Shown in pieces: positions 7,734-16,672 of a stretch of DNA of 64,000 nt. The stretch is from positions 126,001 to 190,000 of the IMG/VR virus record IMGVR_UViG_3300004151_000006; one strand, given 5' to 3'. The DNA comes from a virus. Within the stretch, counting starts at the first letter, position 1; every line of letters starts with the position of its first letter. Below the pieces are notes generated by a model that saw only the letters and a list, made by a program, of their open reading frames with translations, had not been told where the DNA came from and ran no database searches. The position numbers were made by a program, and so were the translations under genes.

Positions 7734-7909
7734 TAAAATGGAATTACGATATAATTCCAAATATTTATAATGAATTTAAAATCACAAAATAGAATATAGT
7801 GACATTTGAGATTTATAAAAATATATCAATACAAGCCATTCTTTAGGTATTTATACCTACACTGGACTTTGGCTATTCCACCTAACTTTTCATTGGAGGA
7901 GCATCCCTC

Positions 7910-8431
7910 ATGTCGAAGGAAAAAGTTGAAAAGAAAGCCGATGATACACTCATCGTCTCTGCCATGACCTTTCTTATGGACAAAGCTACCTTGGCCGGCG
8001 AAAACATCTACACCGTCAAGGGCTCCGACCTGGAGCGCTTTTACAAGGACAACGGCGTGCCCGTTGAGATCCAGCATCGCACCATGGCGCTCAACGACGC
8101 CGTCCTGGCTGCAGCTATCGATTTCAACGGTGAAAAGCTCAAGGCCCAGATCGAGGCTCTCAAGAAGAGCAATGAAGATCCCGAAGGCGCTGAGAATACC
8201 ATCAAGCTGAACTACTCCGAAGCCACGACTGAAGTCAGCATGGTGCCCCATGTGGCTCGCAAGATCCCGACTCATCTGCCCGGCTGCGCCAATCGTGCTG
8301 ATTCCGGCGATGGCATGTCTCACCACTACGGTGTCACCCAGGTCCGTATCCGCACCAAGGGCCGGGTCACCCGCCGTGACGAACAGCTCACCGATTGGGC
8401 TGATACGATCAAAGAAGCTCTCGGCGTCTAG
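7910..8431 (+). CDS. Probable abundant early protein, 173 residues, unknown function
   Basis: GGAGGAG precedes ATG 7910. Codons are strongly GC-rich in the third position (for example ctcaacgacgccgtc), in sharp contrast with flanking genes, so high expression is likely. The promoter motif at 7720-7733 gives a leader of about 175 bases containing two small hairpins. The product is charged, mostly alpha-helical in its first 105 residues (VSAMTFLMDKATLAGENIY and a Lys/Glu-rich helix) and basic near the end (VRIRTKGRVTRRDEQL). It has no recognised domain. The hairpin at 8461-8496 closes the unit. Confidence 0.8.
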   Translation: MSKEKVEKKADDTLIVSAMTFLMDKATLAGENIYTVKGSDLERFYKDNGVPVEIQHRTMALNDAVLAAAIDFNGEKLKAQIEALKKSNEDPEGAENTIKLNYSEATTEVSMVPHVARKIPTHLPGCANRADSGDGMSHHYGVTQVRIRTKGRVTRRDEQLTDWADTIKEALGV

Positions 8432-8460
8432 TATCTCCTTGTCTACCAGCTCTCTTTATC

Positions 8461-8496
8461 ATACAGTGGGTGTGGCCGATGCCACACCCACTGTAT
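8461..8496. terminator. Hairpin after gene 7910
   Basis: ATACAGTGGGTGTGGC pairs with GCCACACCCACTGTAT around CGAT. Confidence 0.75.
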
Positions 8497-8549
8497 GGTA
8501 TTTATTTAAAGCTTTTTAAGAATACTAGATATGCAGATCATTTCATTAC

Positions 8550-8563
8550 AAATATATATCATA
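8550..8563 (+). promoter_or_regulatory. Early-type promoter motif before gene 8620
   Basis: AAATATATATCATA at 56 bases before the start. Upstream sequence 8526-8549 is nearly identical to that before the motif at 41422. Confidence 0.65.
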
Positions 8564-8619
8564 AAAATGTATTTAGGAAACTAATCCCAATTAAACCATA
8601 TAGGTCCAAGGAGGACACC

Positions 8620-10014
8620 ATGTCTACTGCTACCAACACCGCTATGGCTGATGATACCATCACCCTGTCCAAGTCCTATTTTAAGGATGCCTTTGGTGCT
8701 CATGTGGAGTACCTCACGGACATCAGTTTGGAAAATTTCGCATTCTACAAGGACAACAAGACCCAGTCCTTTAAAGGTCATGTTTGTGTTGTGGATGGGA
8801 ATCAGTTCCCTGACAACATTGTTGACATTACCATGATCAAGGCACGCCTGGTCATCATCCAGAACTGCCAGACAGTCACCATCGGCCGTATCGATGCTGG
8901 TGATATTCTGATTGGTTCTTGTGGTCAGGTGACGGTTGCTGAGATCAAGACGGACACACTCTGCGCACTCACCATGAATCAGCTTGGCATTGGTGAGATT
9001 CACTGTGATAAGTTCGTGGGTTTCATCAACATGGGGCTCATTAAGAAAGGTATGATCTCGGATATGGCCATTTGTGCCACCGGACTGCAGTATGACTGCC
9101 GTGTTCTGGATCCCCAGATCTACACCCACCACTTCACCCTCTTTGGTGAAAACACTTTCAACTCGGAGAAGCTCGAGTTCTTCATGAACACCAAGAGCCT
9201 TTCCAAGCTGGATCGTTGGTTGTTCAATCACGATCCTGAAGATGCGGAATATTCCATCCGAAATGAAGTCTTGACAGGTTTCGTTTTTGAGTACACCATA
9301 TGCGGGGATTTCCCTGTGCAGTGGCTCATGGATCCTGGAAACATCCCGCATTTTACCTCTCTCATGGACAAGTATGATTACTTGACCAAGACCACTGAAT
9401 CCCAACGCCGTAAGGCCATTGATGCCATCAAGATCGAAGATGGTGTCTTTGACTTTATCGGAGATATCTGGGGTGGGGTCTGTGAGACAGTCGGCGACAT
9501 CACGGACACCGTCGGTGATTTCGTCTTTGGTGCACGTGATACTGGGGAAAAGAAAGACCCCGTGGTGGAGGAAGCTAAGGCCATTCTTGAAGAGGCTTTC
9601 TCTGATGAAGAGGAAGAAAAAGTTGAAGACCCCGATGCACCCGATACACCCTGGATGGATCCCAACATCATGCATGTGCGTCCTTCTGGGACATACAAGG
9701 AACGTGATATCACCGAAGCTGACATCAAGGAGATGATGGATGCTGGGATTATCCCCCCCACTGCAACAGTCCAACCCCAACCACAAGCATCTACTGTCGA
9801 TGTGGACATGGATCCGATGACAGCAGATCCGGCATCGACTCCGACCTTTGTGCCCCACATCATTGGTGGTACTCCGGCTGCGGCACCCATGGTGGGAATG
9901 GGTATTACCCCAATCATGGAAGATCCCATGGCCAATGAGATCATGGGGGATCTTCGTGTCAAGACCAGTGAGGAGTCGACTGCTCCCACCCCCAATGGCA
10001 AGAAAAAGAAGTAA
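8620..10014 (+). CDS. Probable abundant early protein with beta-helix-like N-terminal part, 464 residues
   Basis: AAGGAGG at 8608-8614 precedes ATG 8620; the frame is open to 8470 but lacks a ribosome site there. Codons are GC-rich and a promoter motif lies at 8550-8563. Residues ~45-150 show short hydrophobic strands in series (ARLVIIQNCQTVTIGRI, DILIGSCGQVTVAEI), as in right-handed beta-helices. Residues ~275-310 carry a Gly/Asp-rich repeat (FDFIGDIWGGVCETVGDITD). The C-terminal 130 residues are low-complexity, acidic then Pro/Met-rich, ending in KKKK. The first part resembles the protein at 57388. No function can be given. A bidirectional hairpin at 10022-10049 separates it from the RuvC gene. 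Confidence 0.82.
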   Translation: MSTATNTAMADDTITLSKSYFKDAFGAHVEYLTDISLENFAFYKDNKTQSFKGHVCVVDGNQFPDNIVDITMIKARLVIIQNCQTVTIGRIDAGDILIGSCGQVTVAEIKTDTLCALTMNQLGIGEIHCDKFVGFINMGLIKKGMISDMAICATGLQYDCRVLDPQIYTHHFTLFGENTFNSEKLEFFMNTKSLSKLDRWLFNHDPEDAEYSIRNEVLTGFVFEYTICGDFPVQWLMDPGNIPHFTSLMDKYDYLTKTTESQRRKAIDAIKIEDGVFDFIGDIWGGVCETVGDITDTVGDFVFGARDTGEKKDPVVEEAKAILEEAFSDEEEEKVEDPDAPDTPWMDPNIMHVRPSGTYKERDITEADIKEMMDAGIIPPTATVQPQPQASTVDVDMDPMTADPASTPTFVPHIIGGTPAAAPMVGMGITPIMEDPMANEIMGDLRVKTSEESTAPTPNGKKKK

Positions 10015-10021
10015 CAGTATA

Positions 10022-10049
10022 GGGGTAGGGGCCACATGGCCCCTACCCC
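10022..10049. terminator. Bidirectional hairpin between genes 8620 and 10054
   Basis: GGGGTAGGGGCCA pairs with TGGCCCCTACCCC; serves convergent genes. Confidence 0.75.
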
Positions 10050-10053
10050 ATGC

Positions 10054-10611
10054 TTATCCGAGACATAATCCTTTTTTGACAAAAGCATATCCTACAGCGA
10101 TAGCATCTGCTTCATGTTCTACCATTTTATCAAAAGCTATTTGTTTAGCAGCTTTAAATGAGATTTGTGGATTATTTAAGATAGCATCTTGGATAGTGAG
10201 TTTATCTGCATGTCCATTGCCGGTGACTATGGATTTGATACCACAGGGTGAGATTTTAAATAAACCTAACTTATAATCCATTACAATGCGTGCAATTGTA
10301 TTGATACATAATTTTAATGCAATATAGGGATGTACACCACGTCTTGGATTATAAAAGGCATCTTCAGATACTACATACTGAGGACTATATGTCTCCATTA
10401 ATTCACGCACCACATCTTCAATAAGAAACAGTGACATAAGCTGTCTAGTATAGACGACGCATTCTTCTTTTAATTTTTTTGCATTATCACTGGGTTTGAC
10501 ATTACCAAATTTGATGACTTGAAATTTATCAGTATCAAATTGATATTGTGATACCGCCCAACCAAGACAGGTGGTCCCAGGATCAAATGACAAGATACGT
10601 GTATGTCTCAT
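10054..10611 (-). CDS. ruvC: RuvC-like Holliday junction resolvase
   Basis: The 185-residue product has the RNase H-fold resolvase motifs in order: D10 in LSFDPGTTCLGWAV, E82 in VVSEDAF, a basic KSIVTGNGHADK loop, and H165/D168 in EHEADAIAVGYAF, which together form the acidic metal-binding site. The family cuts four-way DNA junctions with symmetry; in a phage it would debranch replicated DNA before packaging. Length matches the family (about 170-190 residues). AAGGA precedes the ATG at 10611. It is the only gene between a bidirectional terminator (10022-10049) and the polymerase terminator (10737-10768), so it appears to be its own unit. Confidence 0.93.
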   Translation of the reverse strand: MRHTRILSFDPGTTCLGWAVSQYQFDTDKFQVIKFGNVKPSDNAKKLKEECVVYTRQLMSLFLIEDVVRELMETYSPQYVVSEDAFYNPRRGVHPYIALKLCINTIARIVMDYKLGLFKISPCGIKSIVTGNGHADKLTIQDAILNNPQISFKAAKQIAFDKMVEHEADAIAVGYAFVKKGLCLG

Positions 10612-10736
10612 GACAGTATATTCCTTGAGCTATGTGATTATCCCAATATGGGAGAATGGTTTGTTCTTTGGACTAATGATACAAAAAGCCCACTAAATTA
10701 TAATACATAAAAATCTATGGATATTTTTACAGTGCT

Positions 10737-10768
10737 AGATGAGATGGGGATTTCTCCCCATCTCATCT
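10737..10768 (-). terminator. Hairpin at the end of the DNA polymerase gene
   Basis: AGATGAGATGGGGA pairs with TCCCCATCTCATCT around TTTC; it touches the stop codon of the polymerase gene. Confidence 0.75.
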
Positions 10769-12420
10769 CATTGCTCCATATATTCTGCTCGCCATTCTGC
10801 AGTGATACGTTCATAGATCAATTTTTGCATCTCTTGATAATTTGGTAATCCAAAATATTTATTACCGATGTATACAGCATTTTCTTTAGGTGCAGTCACA
10901 TTACTAAAATAATCTTCAGTATGAGTTTGACCGAATCCTTCTATCCTGACTCCAGTAAATAACTTAGTCTCTTTAGCTATGTTGAATGCTTGGAGTGCAC
11001 TGGGATATTCAGCTTCTACATCTTCATCATTGACCATGATAGTAACTTGTGTTTCATGATCAGATTCTTCTACTGCACGGATACCAATGTTAATAGCTTT
11101 ACTTGGTGGAAGTACTGTACCACCCAACTTAGGTATCATATCATCAAATGGTGTACCCATGATCATACCAGAAGTAGCAATGATTTTTCCTTGAGATTTA
11201 TTATAAAAATACATAGAATTCTTACCCATAGTAGTTTGTTTACTAAAATCACTCAAAAGAGAAGCATCAGTGAGTGCCATCATGGAGACACAATCATTAG
11301 TTTGTTTATGCATGAGTGGGATCAAGATACTATCTTTAATGTTATATGCAACATATCTTAAGAAATTATACATTTGTTCCATATAGTGGTTAGTGATCTT
11401 ACCTAAGCTGATCTTTCCCATACCAAGTATTTTATTAGCAATAGCATTAAGGGTATAATCTGATTCTCTTCCTTTTACTTTACGTAGACGTGCATAGAGA
11501 CACATGCTATCGATAAATTGAGTATATCCAGTACAATTTACCCAATGCCATTTATCTGCAAAATGTTCACAATCTCTATTGTCCACTTTATATTTAAAAT
11601 ATTGATATTTCTTAGGTACATCAGGATGACAAAAGATAGTAGCAGGATCTACACCCATGGATTCTAATCTCTCTAAGATACGTGAGATATCATAATTCAT
11701 ATTCCAAACACCAACAAAATCTGTCTTGTGTTCATGGATGCGATCAAATACCCATTTGATAAGATCAAGTTCAGTATTAGATTCATGTATCACTATTTCA
11801 AATCCATATGTGGATATCTCATCTTTTAATTCTTCATTAATGACTGACCACAATTCTTCTTGAGTAGCAGGTATCCTATTTCTATGTTGATCTACTTTCA
11901 TGAGATATTCTTTCAAATAAGCACAATAGATATATTTTCCAACATTGAAAGAAAAGACATTGATACGTTTTTCACCACGCACTTCGTTTTCAATGTCCAT
12001 ACTACCCACAGATAGTTGAGGTAACATACCTACAGTTTTATCATTATAGCTCTTCCTGATGAGTACCCCAGTATCAATATCTGCTCCATATACATAAGGA
12101 GAATTACACAACTCCCGTAACTGGGTACGTCTACTGTATATATCTAAACTCTTCTTTAGTTTTTCTATCATTTCACTATCTCGCACTGTATATTTTTCTA
12201 GATTCTTTTCATATTCAAATTCCTTTTTATATTTGTGTGATCTGAATCCAGGTTTAGTGATCCAAAATGGTCTACGTGGATCATTGATGATACGGAGATT
12301 GTCTTTCCATGTTTTATTGCCAGCATCATCTATCACTAATACTTTTTCCTTGATGACAAATGCATTAGCATCAGGGCGTTTACAATGAGTAGCATGTATC
12401 CAAAAAGGTATGGTTTGCAT
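10768..12420 (-). CDS. Family B DNA polymerase, exonuclease half ending after motif A
   Basis: The 550-residue product carries a 3'-5' exonuclease: ExoI D142-x-E144 (SMDIENE), ExoII N240-x2-Y-D244 (NMNYDISRIL), and an SDYTLNAIANKILG segment like the SYSLNAVA region around ExoIII. Near residue 460 there is a polymerase motif A, DVEAEYPSALQAFNI, comparable with DxxSLYPSIIRxxNI of T4-type enzymes. The protein then stops about 70 residues later, directly at the hairpin 10737-10768. Motif B (KxxxNSxYG) and motif C (DTDS) are missing here and in the RuvC gene that follows. The polymerase therefore appears split, with the rest encoded outside the window. The ATG at 12420 follows a G-rich site (TGGGGGT). 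Confidence 0.87.
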   Translation of the reverse strand: MQTIPFWIHATHCKRPDANAFVIKEKVLVIDDAGNKTWKDNLRIINDPRRPFWITKPGFRSHKYKKEFEYEKNLEKYTVRDSEMIEKLKKSLDIYSRRTQLRELCNSPYVYGADIDTGVLIRKSYNDKTVGMLPQLSVGSMDIENEVRGEKRINVFSFNVGKYIYCAYLKEYLMKVDQHRNRIPATQEELWSVINEELKDEISTYGFEIVIHESNTELDLIKWVFDRIHEHKTDFVGVWNMNYDISRILERLESMGVDPATIFCHPDVPKKYQYFKYKVDNRDCEHFADKWHWVNCTGYTQFIDSMCLYARLRKVKGRESDYTLNAIANKILGMGKISLGKITNHYMEQMYNFLRYVAYNIKDSILIPLMHKQTNDCVSMMALTDASLLSDFSKQTTMGKNSMYFYNKSQGKIIATSGMIMGTPFDDMIPKLGGTVLPPSKAINIGIRAVEESDHETQVTIMVNDEDVEAEYPSALQAFNIAKETKLFTGVRIEGFGQTHTEDYFSNVTAPKENAVYIGNKYFGLPNYQEMQKLIYERITAEWRAEYMEQ

Positions 12421-12492
12421 AGATATCGTTACCCCCAGATGTCGTTCAAACTATGACCACTTTAGTTAAAATATCTCATATGAAAAGGAATA

Positions 12493-12526
12493 GGTACACC
12501 AGGCCCCAAAGGGGGCCTGGTGTACC
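12493..12526 (-). terminator. Hairpin after the capsid gene
   Basis: GGTACACCAGGCCCC pairs with GGGGCCTGGTGTACC around AAAG. Confidence 0.75.
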
Positions 12527-12578
12527 GTATCCTAGTGACCTAAGGGAGTGCTGAGGTCAGAGACTGTTGGTGTCGCGA

Positions 12579-14885
12579 TTAAGGATTGGTGGGCAACGGA
12601 AGCGGAGTCTCCGTGGGGACCAGGGAGATCTTCGCGTACAGGTCGATCAGCTTGCTGATGTTGACCACGTTGAGGTAGATGCCGATCGGGTTGGTGATGA
12701 GCGGGAGCTCACGGGCGTTGGCAAAGACGCGCTTGTTGACGCCGCCACCGATCTGCGGGTTGTAGTGGGCAAGATAGGTACCGAAGTCCCAATTGTGCCC
12801 AAAGTTCAAGATAGATTCGGGATCACCTTCACGGTACGGGAGGATGAGGATCTTTTCCCGCATGGTGTTGTAGGTGCACGAGACACACTCGAGGATGACG
12901 CCGTTGGGCAGGATCCGACGGTACTCGACGACTTCACCATCGAAAGCCATGTTCGTATTCCCTTCCATGTGATTATGGATATGGGGAATATTAAACAGGT
13001 TTTCGAGGATGATGTTCGACGTGATCAGCTTGTAGACCGGCTTTTCGCCGCTATTGAGCTGCGTCTTGTAGTAGGAGTTCTGGTGGATCAAGCTGAAGAT
13101 GTTGATCAGCTGGAGTTCCACGTACTGGCGGATATCGCCGAGGATATCCGAAGACCGGATGGAGTCGACGTTCGAGCAGTCGATGGTCGACACGATGACG
13201 TAGGGGTTGACCAGCTGCGAGGCCACGTACTCGAAGCCGACCCGATCCTCGAAGGAGCGGAATTCCGGATTCGGATTCTCGGCCTTGATACGGTCATAGA
13301 CCTGACGCAGGGTCGTGCTGACCAGCTTGAGCATACGATCGTCCTGGCCCAGGCTGATGGCCTCGGTGACGTTGCTCATGACATACTCAGGCAGGGCCTG
13401 CTGCAGAGCATAGTCGACGATGTAGTTACGACCAACCGGGATTTCCCAGGTCTGGGTCTTGTAGTGCGAACGGACGGCCACGTTCGATTTCCGAAGGTTC
13501 TCTTCAGAGAACTTGGAGTCGAGCTTATACGCGATGACTTCGGTCTTGATGTCGGCCATGACCGCAGCCACGGGCGCCGGGACAGCATCGCTATCCGGAT
13601 GATACGCAGTCGGGTAGGCACTGCCGGTGCAACGGGTATCCGCCCACTGCAGAGACAGATAAGGAGACGCATCGATCATGCAGGTGATGGCTTCCCGCGG
13701 AGTGAGATTGGCAAAGATCTCGGTGTCGGTGCCGGCCATGGTCTTGAGGCTCTTGTCCAGCAGGAAGGTCTGGGTGAAGTTCGCCCGACGATCACCGGAG
13801 TAGCGGTTGTTGTTGTGCATGATCAGGCGGGAGCCGTAGTACGGCGAGGTGTCGAACTCGATGTCCTCGGTCTTGCCGCCAGAGATGAAGCGCACGACCA
13901 CGGACTCGAGGATCGCACCATCAGCGATCAAGTCCGTGTAGTCGGTCATGGTAAAGCCGTAGACGTTGGGCAGGCGAGACAGGTCCATCATGTTGGCAGT
14001 CTTGCCGCAACGGATGTAGTTGTCCGCCAGCAGGACGTCGTCGTCGTCGTTGTCCTTCAGGACTTCGATACGCCGCAGGGTGTTGGAGACCATGGAGGGG
14101 TCGCCGTAGAGATGGATAAAGGGCTTGCGATGTTCCTGGGACTGCCGTTCCTTGGAGGTGGGCGCCATGGACTTGTTGAGGTCATAGACTTCGGCCCAGG
14201 GGATCACGTAGTTGATCACGGTCTGGGGAGAGGTCCGACGATGCATCACACGGTTGATCAGCCCACGGTGGAACTTGAGCAACGTGACGGTCATGGCAAT
14301 GCGGATGTCTGGCAGGACGCGGTCGGTATCGGCACCGAAGGCTTCCATACCCGGAGTGAACGAAGTCAAGAACTCGGCATGCAGCGATTCCGGGATGACC
14401 TGATGCAGATCCAGCAGATTCTGCTTCTGATCCGGAAGCGTATCGCTGGTAGCGAAGTGTCGAGACTGCGCCATAGCGCCATTGCCACGGTTGTTGTAGA
14501 GCAGCTGGCCAAGTGCCGGGATAGCCATGGCCTTGATGCGATCATTTTTCAGATCGCAGGAATCGCACAGCACGCCCAGGCTTTCCGGGCTCATGAAGGC
14601 GTCGGTGAACGACATCGTGCTGTTGAAGGCTTCACAGGAAGCGGTGACCTGACCAAAGGCTTCAGCATTGACCAGGCTATCAGAGACCGGGCTGCCGCCG
14701 TTGCCGAGGTTGTTCATGTTGATGAAGTCGGTGACGTTCTTCCAGATCTTGGTGATGAGCTTGCGTTCAGCAGCAGAGACATGGCCACTGTTATTTTTGG
14801 CATATCCCATGGATTCACAGGCAGCCAGAAAACCCTGGTAACCAGCGAGATCACCTGAAGCAGAAGGCATATTGTTGTTAAACAT
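12579..14885 (-). CDS. Probable major capsid protein, 768 residues
   Basis: This is among the most GC-biased genes in the window, with almost every third position C or G, fitting the most abundant virion protein. Its length is close to the ~750-residue major capsid protein of phiKZ-group phages. The ATG at 14885 is chosen because GGGAG lies about 10 bases before it; the frame continues to a TTG at 14924 without a ribosome site. I see no enzyme motif. The sequence is mixed alpha/beta with polar loops, and several regions (HIHNHMEGNTNMAFDGEVVEY, PYREGDPESILNFGHNWDFG) look like structured capsid surface segments. It follows a 499-residue acidic structural-type gene and ends at the hairpin 12493-12526. 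The assignment rests on size, codon use and context, not on a confirmed match. Confidence 0.6.
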   Translation of the reverse strand: MFNNNMPSASGDLAGYQGFLAACESMGYAKNNSGHVSAAERKLITKIWKNVTDFINMNNLGNGGSPVSDSLVNAEAFGQVTASCEAFNSTMSFTDAFMSPESLGVLCDSCDLKNDRIKAMAIPALGQLLYNNRGNGAMAQSRHFATSDTLPDQKQNLLDLHQVIPESLHAEFLTSFTPGMEAFGADTDRVLPDIRIAMTVTLLKFHRGLINRVMHRRTSPQTVINYVIPWAEVYDLNKSMAPTSKERQSQEHRKPFIHLYGDPSMVSNTLRRIEVLKDNDDDDVLLADNYIRCGKTANMMDLSRLPNVYGFTMTDYTDLIADGAILESVVVRFISGGKTEDIEFDTSPYYGSRLIMHNNNRYSGDRRANFTQTFLLDKSLKTMAGTDTEIFANLTPREAITCMIDASPYLSLQWADTRCTGSAYPTAYHPDSDAVPAPVAAVMADIKTEVIAYKLDSKFSEENLRKSNVAVRSHYKTQTWEIPVGRNYIVDYALQQALPEYVMSNVTEAISLGQDDRMLKLVSTTLRQVYDRIKAENPNPEFRSFEDRVGFEYVASQLVNPYVIVSTIDCSNVDSIRSSDILGDIRQYVELQLINIFSLIHQNSYYKTQLNSGEKPVYKLITSNIILENLFNIPHIHNHMEGNTNMAFDGEVVEYRRILPNGVILECVSCTYNTMREKILILPYREGDPESILNFGHNWDFGTYLAHYNPQIGGGVNKRVFANARELPLITNPIGIYLNVVNISKLIDLYAKISLVPTETPLPLPTNP

Positions 14886-14924
14886 GGACGTGGCACTCCC
14901 ATTAGGTGTGGTAGTAGGTGTCAA

Positions 14925-14951
14925 AACACGCTAGGTGAGTTGGGGCGTGTT
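14925..14951 (-). promoter_or_regulatory. Stem-loop in the capsid gene leader
   Basis: AACACGC (14925-14931) pairs with GCGTGTT (14945-14951) around a 13-base loop, between the 499-residue gene and the capsid gene. A repeated TATAGGTC in the same leader (minus strand, 14970-15015) may be promoter-related. Confidence 0.35.
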
Positions 14952-15027
14952 GAAACAGAACAATATAGATCTTTAGACCTATAAGATAGAACCCATGTAA
15001 TTGGACCTATATAATTAAGGTGTTATT

Positions 15028-16527
15028 TTAGATAGATTTATGTGTGAGTTCAAGATCATTTAATCTAAATGACAATCGAGATAGAAAATCTTTGATAGAA
15101 TTGACACTGACAAGATTGATCCAATGTGTGAGCCATTTCTTTAACAACAACACTTCTTTAATTGGAAGATCTTTTGGAGTATTATTAAGGAGATTACGGA
15201 TACGTGAACATACTAATTTTTTATAAATTACATCTGCAAATGTTTCTTCTGGACTGGCTAATTCTAATAAAAGTTTCACTGGATCTCTGGGAGGAGGAGT
15301 ACCATCCCCTATTGGAATATTATCATCTGGAAAAGCTGCAGCATCTGGATCTTCTGGGATAGGATCTTCTCCTTCTTCAGGAGGAAGATCATCACTGCCC
15401 AGATCATCGGGAGGTGTATCTTCCATAGCTTCAGTACCTTTTTTATAGATAGGGAGTTCTAACATTTTATCTACAATAAACTTTGAAATAACACTATTTC
15501 GAAATGCTAAAGCTTCATTAGCTGTAATGAGATTAGTTGGTTTAGCGAGGTAGGCCGATACATCCCGATCTACTTCACATTTACTGACAAAGATTGAGAA
15601 TACTCGCGTATCCTCTAAATTTCCTATACGATGATAGTCTTTTAAAACAGTGAGCATTTTAAATAATGAATGTGTGGGCAGAGGAATGAGTTTCCCATCC
15701 ATGGTATTATTACCAGTGATAGTATCTGAGATAACTGAGAATAGATTATTATACACTGTATTAATAGAAGCATAGATACCTTTTTCCATACCAAAGGTTG
15801 ATAAAATACCAAAGATAGCATCAAGATCCTGAGAAGCAAAATTAAATCCAGAAAGATATTCAAAGAAGTCCAACTTTATATTTGTTTGATAGTTTTTGAG
15901 TTTTCTGATTAAATTAAAATCATAATCTGGAAGTGTGATCACATCAAATACAATAGTCATATATGGTAGTATATTCTTTCTATTTTCAGAAGATACATGG
16001 AGTCTGTTGGGATTTTGATTATTAATTGGTTGACTTCTACATTCAGCACTAGGTACTATTGTTAAACTTGGAATATATATACATGCACTGGGTTTTTTAC
16101 CTTCCATATATACATCAGTTGGATAACCATATCCCAATGCAGAAAGTAATGGGAGATAAAAATCTCTATGGGGGACCATATGTTTTAGTTGATCATTGAA
16201 ACATGGATATGAGAGTGCTTCATCAATCGTTTTCCAAGTGATAGTTCCAGGTTTACCATGAGTGAGAATATAATAAATAGAATCATAAATAGCTTTTTCA
16301 CTTTGATAAAGAGAGGGTTGTGGTTTAAGTGTTTTTACCAAATAAGCAACACTTTCAATATATTCAGTAATCAACGGGGTAGTTTCATGATTAAACATAT
16401 GAATATAACAAGCATAAATGGATTGATATAATACATATTGAATATAATCCAGATCATTTTTAAATTCCAAATCGATAAATGCCTGATCTGGTGTAGCAAA
16501 TTTGATGATGGGATTCGCTGGCTGCAT
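15028..16527 (-). CDS. Virion-associated candidate upstream of the capsid gene, 499 residues
   Basis: AAGGAGG precedes ATG 16527. The protein is mainly helical, with an acidic, proline-rich linker at residues ~368-415 (TEAMEDTPPDDLGSDDLPPE, then further Asp/Glu/Pro) between two folded parts. Such linkers are common in prohead core, portal-associated and internal head proteins. It is the first gene of a two-gene minus-strand unit with the probable capsid gene, with no hairpin between them. Codon use is AT-rich, so expression per transcript is probably much lower than that of the capsid gene. No family is recognised; a head-assembly role is inferred from context. Confidence 0.72.
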   Translation of the reverse strand: MQPANPIIKFATPDQAFIDLEFKNDLDYIQYVLYQSIYACYIHMFNHETTPLITEYIESVAYLVKTLKPQPSLYQSEKAIYDSIYYILTHGKPGTITWKTIDEALSYPCFNDQLKHMVPHRDFYLPLLSALGYGYPTDVYMEGKKPSACIYIPSLTIVPSAECRSQPINNQNPNRLHVSSENRKNILPYMTIVFDVITLPDYDFNLIRKLKNYQTNIKLDFFEYLSGFNFASQDLDAIFGILSTFGMEKGIYASINTVYNNLFSVISDTITGNNTMDGKLIPLPTHSLFKMLTVLKDYHRIGNLEDTRVFSIFVSKCEVDRDVSAYLAKPTNLITANEALAFRNSVISKFIVDKMLELPIYKKGTEAMEDTPPDDLGSDDLPPEEGEDPIPEDPDAAAFPDDNIPIGDGTPPPRDPVKLLLELASPEETFADVIYKKLVCSRIRNLLNNTPKDLPIKEVLLLKKWLTHWINLVSVNSIKDFLSRLSFRLNDLELTHKSI

Positions 16528-16672
16528 CTGTATCCTCCTTAGGATATAAAAAACTAAGTCTACGGACTATCTTCTGTGTACATAGACCATCAGCTCAAAA
16601 TGTATGAAGATTCCTATACTATCCTTCGGGGACATCTATAATTTGGCTTTAGGAGAAAGGAGGTCAAATTTC

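Noticed and set aside
7740-7758. GGAATTA/TAATTCC hairpin as a terminator
   Set aside because: It lies just after a promoter motif and before the gene, is weak and AT-rich, and so is treated as part of the leader.
8581-10035. 484-residue minus-strand frame opposite gene 8620
   Set aside because: It runs through the terminator and leader of the real gene and has no ribosome site.
10612-10767. Missing C-terminal half of the DNA polymerase as a frameshifted extension
   Set aside because: Neither the hairpin region nor the RuvC gene downstream encodes motif B or C in any frame I could read, so a simple frameshift does not explain the truncation.
12567-14858. 763-residue open frame on the + strand opposite the capsid gene
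   Set aside because: The frame results from strong GC third-position bias on the other strand. It has no ribosome site, and its composition (long Val/Asp/Gly runs) is that of an antisense shadow.
14886-14924. TTG 14924 as the capsid gene start
   Set aside because: No ribosome site before it; GGGAG is well placed before the ATG at 14885.
16604-16672. ATG 16604 as the helicase start
   Set aside because: No ribosome site; AAAGGAGG lies before ATG 16673 inside this stretch.
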